From Propionivibrio sp. (GTDB lineage: Bacteria > Pseudomonadota > Gammaproteobacteria > Burkholderiales > Rhodocyclaceae): 9,581 nucleotides of DNA. Shown here one piece after another: positions 7,251 to 9,581 of this stretch. The stretch spans positions 1 to 9,581 of the forward strand of contig JAGNOM010000078.1 in assembly GCA_017990155.1 (NCBI GenBank), in the 5' to 3' direction. The number at the start of each line of letters is the position of its first letter. Positions within the stretch are counted from its first letter, which is position 1. The notes beneath the pieces were generated by a model that saw only the letters and a program-made list of their open reading frames with translations, did no database searches and was not told where the DNA came from. The translations under genes and the position numbers were made by a program.

Positions 7251-7535
7251 TCAGTGCGTTGCCTTCAGCGTGGCGGCAAAAGCGGCTTCCGTGCTTTCCG
7301 GAAACGAGAACTGCATGAACGTGCGGTGGATCTCATCCTCACTCACCATCTCGGCCGGGTCCTGAAAACGAATCCCAAGCGGCCGACCATTCGTCGCCAA
7401 CGTCGCGAAAGCATAACGCCAACGCTGCGCCTCGGCCAGACGCTCACGCAACTCACGCTCATTGCTGATTGCGACGCCTGCCTTTTTTAGCGATTCCAGA
7501 AACTCTTCGAAAGACTCAGTACTCAGACTACCCAT
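7251..7535 (-). CDS. Hypothetical protein, 94 residues
   Basis: I do not recognise this protein. It reads MGSLSTESFEEFLESLKKAG at the start, then a charged helical stretch (ISNERELRERLAEAQRWRYAF, about 24-44), then a short mixed segment ATNGRPLGIRFQDPAEM, and an acidic helix EDEIHRTFMQF. There are no cysteines, no signal peptide and no membrane segment, so a small soluble cytoplasmic protein is likely. The start at 7535 is chosen over an upstream in-frame ATG at 7628 because GGAG stands 7 bases before it (complement of 7543-7546). The gene is convergent with ettA, sharing its terminator, and divergent from rlhA. Its base composition resembles its neighbours. The good ribosome site and protein-like composition favour a real gene, but function is unknown. 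Confidence 0.62.
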   Translation of the reverse strand: MGSLSTESFEEFLESLKKAGVAISNERELRERLAEAQRWRYAFATLATNGRPLGIRFQDPAEMVSEDEIHRTFMQFSFPESTEAAFAATLKATH

Positions 7536-7693
7536 CTTCAGCTCCGTTCGATACGGTGGATGGCCACCATGGAGCGAATAACGCCGCTTTTCCTCTGAGG
7601 TTGACAAAAGTAATAGACGAACCGGCATCTCGACCCTATTTCACCCCCGAGACCGTCCGTGAAGATTCAAAGGAATGTTTTCAATCAATGACT

Positions 7694-7699
7694 TACAAT
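7694..7699 (+). promoter_or_regulatory. Candidate -10 element of rlhA
   Basis: TACAAT matches the -10 consensus at five of six positions and sits 27 bases before the ATG at 7727. No acceptable -35 lies at 16-18 bases. If it is real, transcription would start near 7706, after the alternative ATG at 7688. The region 7536-7726 otherwise holds only a small GGTGG-ATGG-CCACC hairpin (7555-7568) and no gene that I can support. Confidence 0.35.
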
Positions 7700-7726
7700 A
7701 GCACCCCCGCGCCATCGAACACATCC

Positions 7727-9581
7727 ATGATTTCCAACAGAAACGCCCTTGAACTGCTCGCCCCGGCGAAGAACGCCGATTTCGGCATCGAAGCCATCCT
7801 CCACGGAGCGGACGCGGTCTACATCGGCGGCCCGGCTTTTGGCGCGCGCGCCAACGCTGGCAACCCGGTCGGCGATATCGAGCGACTGGCGGCATTCGCC
7901 CATCGCTACAACGCGCGCGTACTGGTTGCGCTGAACACGATTCTCAAGGACGAGGAACTGGAAGAAGCGCGTCGGCTAGTCCGGCAGGTTTACGAGGCCG
8001 GCGCGGATGCGCTGATCGTGCAGGACATGGGGCTGCTGGAACTCGATCTGCCGCCGATCCAGCTGCACGCTAGCACGCAAACCGACATTCGCAGTGTTGA
8101 AAAGGCGAGGTTTCTCGAAGACGTCGGCTTCTCGCAGATGGTTCTGGCGCGCGAGCTTTCGCTCGAGCAGATCCGCAACATTGCCGAGAAGACGACGGCG
8201 ACGCTCGAATTCTTCGTCCATGGCTCGCTTTGCGTCAGCTACAGCGGCCTGTGCAACATCAGCCATGCACAGACGGGGCGCAGCGCCAATCGCGGCGACT
8301 GCTCGCAGGCCTGCCGCCTGCCCTACTCACTCGCGGACAAGGACGGCGAGGTCATCGCCGAGGACAAACACCTCCTGTCGCTCAAGGACAATAACCAGAG
8401 CGACAACTTGCGCGCGCTCATCGCGGCCGGAATCAGCTCGTTCAAGATCGAAGGCCGCCTGAAGGACTTGTCCTACGTCAAGAACATCACGGCGTATTAC
8501 CGCCAGCAGCTCGATGCAATTCTGGCCGAACTGCCGGATTGCCGACGCAGTTCCTCCGGACGCAGCACCTTTCTGTTCACGCCGCAACCGGAGAAGACGT
8601 TCAATCGCGGATCGACCGACTATTTTGTCAATGAACGCCACGACGATGTCGGCGCCTTCGATTCTCCCAAGTTTGTCGGTGAGAAGATCGGCGAGATCGT
8701 CAAACTCGGACGAACAAGTTTTGACGTCAGCACCGATCGACCGCTGCACAACGGCGACGGAATCACCTACTACAACGCCAGGCAGGAACTCGTCGGCATG
8801 CGTATCAACCTCGCCGAAGTTGTCGGAGGCGCATACCGCCTGACGCCGTCGCTCACCGATGGCCGACTTCCGACCGATCTGCAGGTTGGCACCGTGCTGT
8901 ACCGCAACCGTGATCAGGAATTCGAAAGACTGCTGGAGAAGAAGTCGGCTGAGCGACGCATTCCGGTCCACATTCGCTTTGAGGAAACAGCAAGCGGCTT
9001 CGCCATCAGAATGACGGACGATGAAGGCATCAGTGCCGAAGCGCATGTTGAGCACGCCAAGGAAATCGCCCAGAACCCCGAACGCGCCCTGCTGACCCTG
9101 CGCGAAAACATCGGCAAGCTCGGCAACACCCTCTACAGCGCCGAACAGATTGATCTCGCCGTGACCAACCCGTGGTTCATTCCCGCCTCTGCGCTCAACG
9201 CCCTGCGCCGCGACGCCGTCGATGCGCTGGATCGTGCGCGTCAGACAGCGTACCGGCGACCGGCACGCCGCGCGCCGATCGATCCGCAGGCGATCTATCC
9301 GGAAGACGCGCTCAGCTACCTCGGTAACGTCTACAACGAAAAGGCCCGGGCTTTCTATGAAAAGCACGGCGTCAAACTCATCGAACCCGCTTTCGAGTGC
9401 CATCAGGAAAAGGGCGACGTGTCACTGATGATCACCAAGCACTGCCTGCGCTACAGCTTCAATCTGTGCCCCAAGCAGGTCAAAGGCATTCGTCCGGACC
9501 CGATGATCCTGATGAATGGGAGCGAGAAGCTGACCTTGCGCTTCGATTGCAAGCCGTGCGAAATGCACGTCATCGGCAAGC
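7727..9581 (+). CDS. rlhA: 23S rRNA 5-hydroxycytidine (C2501) synthase RlhA, peptidase U32 family, partial
   Basis: 618 codons are open to the right edge; E. coli RlhA (YdcP) has about 653, so only the last 35 or so are missing. Resemblance is strong throughout: ELLAPAKN, HGADAVYIGGPAFGAR, LHASTQTDIRSVEKA, QTGRSANRGDCSQACRLPY, FKIEGRLKDLSYVKNITAYYR and FNRGSTDYFVN. The U32 signature is intact (FFVHGSLCVSYSGLCNIS), with Cys169, Cys176, Cys192 and Cys196 as candidate iron-sulfur ligands. More conserved cysteines occur near the end (KHCLRYSFNLCPKQ, FDCKPCEMH). RlhA hydroxylates C2501 of 23S rRNA; despite the family name it is not known to be a protease. The start at 7727 leaves 7 residues before LELL, as in E. 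coli. An in-frame ATG at 7688, with AAAGGA 13 bases upstream, would add 13 residues and cannot be excluded. It is transcribed away from the small minus-strand gene. Confidence 0.93.
   Translation, partial: MISNRNALELLAPAKNADFGIEAILHGADAVYIGGPAFGARANAGNPVGDIERLAAFAHRYNARVLVALNTILKDEELEEARRLVRQVYEAGADALIVQDMGLLELDLPPIQLHASTQTDIRSVEKARFLEDVGFSQMVLARELSLEQIRNIAEKTTATLEFFVHGSLCVSYSGLCNISHAQTGRSANRGDCSQACRLPYSLADKDGEVIAEDKHLLSLKDNNQSDNLRALIAAGISSFKIEGRLKDLSYVKNITAYYRQQLDAILAELPDCRRSSSGRSTFLFTPQPEKTFNRGSTDYFVNERHDDVGAFDSPKFVGEKIGEIVKLGRTSFDVSTDRPLHNGDGITYYNARQELVGMRINLAEVVGGAYRLTPSLTDGRLPTDLQVGTVLYRNRDQEFERLLEKKSAERRIPVHIRFEETASGFAIRMTDDEGISAEAHVEHAKEIAQNPERALLTLRENIGKLGNTLYSAEQIDLAVTNPWFIPASALNALRRDAVDALDRARQTAYRRPARRAPIDPQAIYPEDALSYLGNVYNEKARAFYEKHGVKLIEPAFECHQEKGDVSLMITKHCLRYSFNLCPKQVKGIRPDPMILMNGSEKLTLRFDCKPCEMHVIGK

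Noticed and set aside
7555..7568. GGTGG-ATGG-CCACC hairpin upstream of the small minus-strand gene
   Set aside because: It is only 5 bp, with no T-tract or known motif, and is easily expected by chance.
7601..7606. Perfect TTGACA -35 hexamer on the plus strand upstream of rlhA
   Set aside because: No -10-like hexamer lies 16-18 bases downstream (the sequence there is GGCATC/GCATCT), so it is probably chance.
7675..7701. Tiny open frame (8 codons) overlapping the alternative rlhA start
   Set aside because: AAAGGA abuts its ATG with no spacing for ribosome binding, and it lies upstream of the likely transcription start.
8327..9403. A 358-codon open frame on the minus strand inside rlhA
   Set aside because: RlhA conservation on the plus strand accounts for the region. 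The antisense translation shows no recognisable domain and arises from GC-biased third positions.

Overview
The window looks like chromosomal DNA from a GC-rich betaproteobacterium, possibly Rhodocyclales-like. That placement is inferred from codon and GC style and from close protein resemblance to the proteobacterial families EttA, RlhA and GcvR. No rRNA, tRNA, CRISPR array, insertion sequence or phage gene was seen, and the genes share a similar base composition.

Layout. (1) Positions 1-772, minus strand: the start of a two-domain ABC ATPase of the sugar/nucleoside (BMP-associated) type, cut by the left edge. (2) Positions 773-1004: a divergent promoter region holding a perfect 8-bp inverted repeat. 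(3) Positions 1005-1280: a single-domain lipoyl/biotinyl-like protein with an unusual Cys-x3-Cys-x2-Cys cluster, then 1345-1890, a GcvR-like double-ACT protein. (4) Positions 2090-5320: a tight three-gene plus-strand cluster made of a circularly permuted ATP-grasp ligase-like protein, an alpha-E domain protein and a transglutaminase-like thiol protein. It is preceded by a strong candidate sigma-54 (-24/-12) promoter with dyads upstream. (5) Positions 5438-7102: the ribosome-binding ABC-F protein EttA, ended by a textbook, probably bidirectional, terminator. (6) Positions 7251-7535, minus strand: a 94-residue protein of unknown function. (7) From 7727 to the right edge: RlhA, a U32-family protein that hydroxylates 23S rRNA, lacking only about the last 35 residues.

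How the genes fit together. The three-gene cluster is the main point of interest. These families are known to travel together, often with the proteasome-like hydrolase Anbu. They have been predicted from comparative genomics to make, attach or remove a peptide-like modification, and I know of no settled biochemical function. Here Anbu is not next to the trio, and the putative sigma-54 promoter suggests nitrogen-status (NtrC-type) or another enhancer-dependent control. EttA and RlhA are both translation-related but are separated by a terminator and an opposing gene. The lipoyl-domain protein and the GcvR-like protein are adjacent and could share a link to glycine cleavage or one-carbon metabolism, but that is only an inference from proximity.
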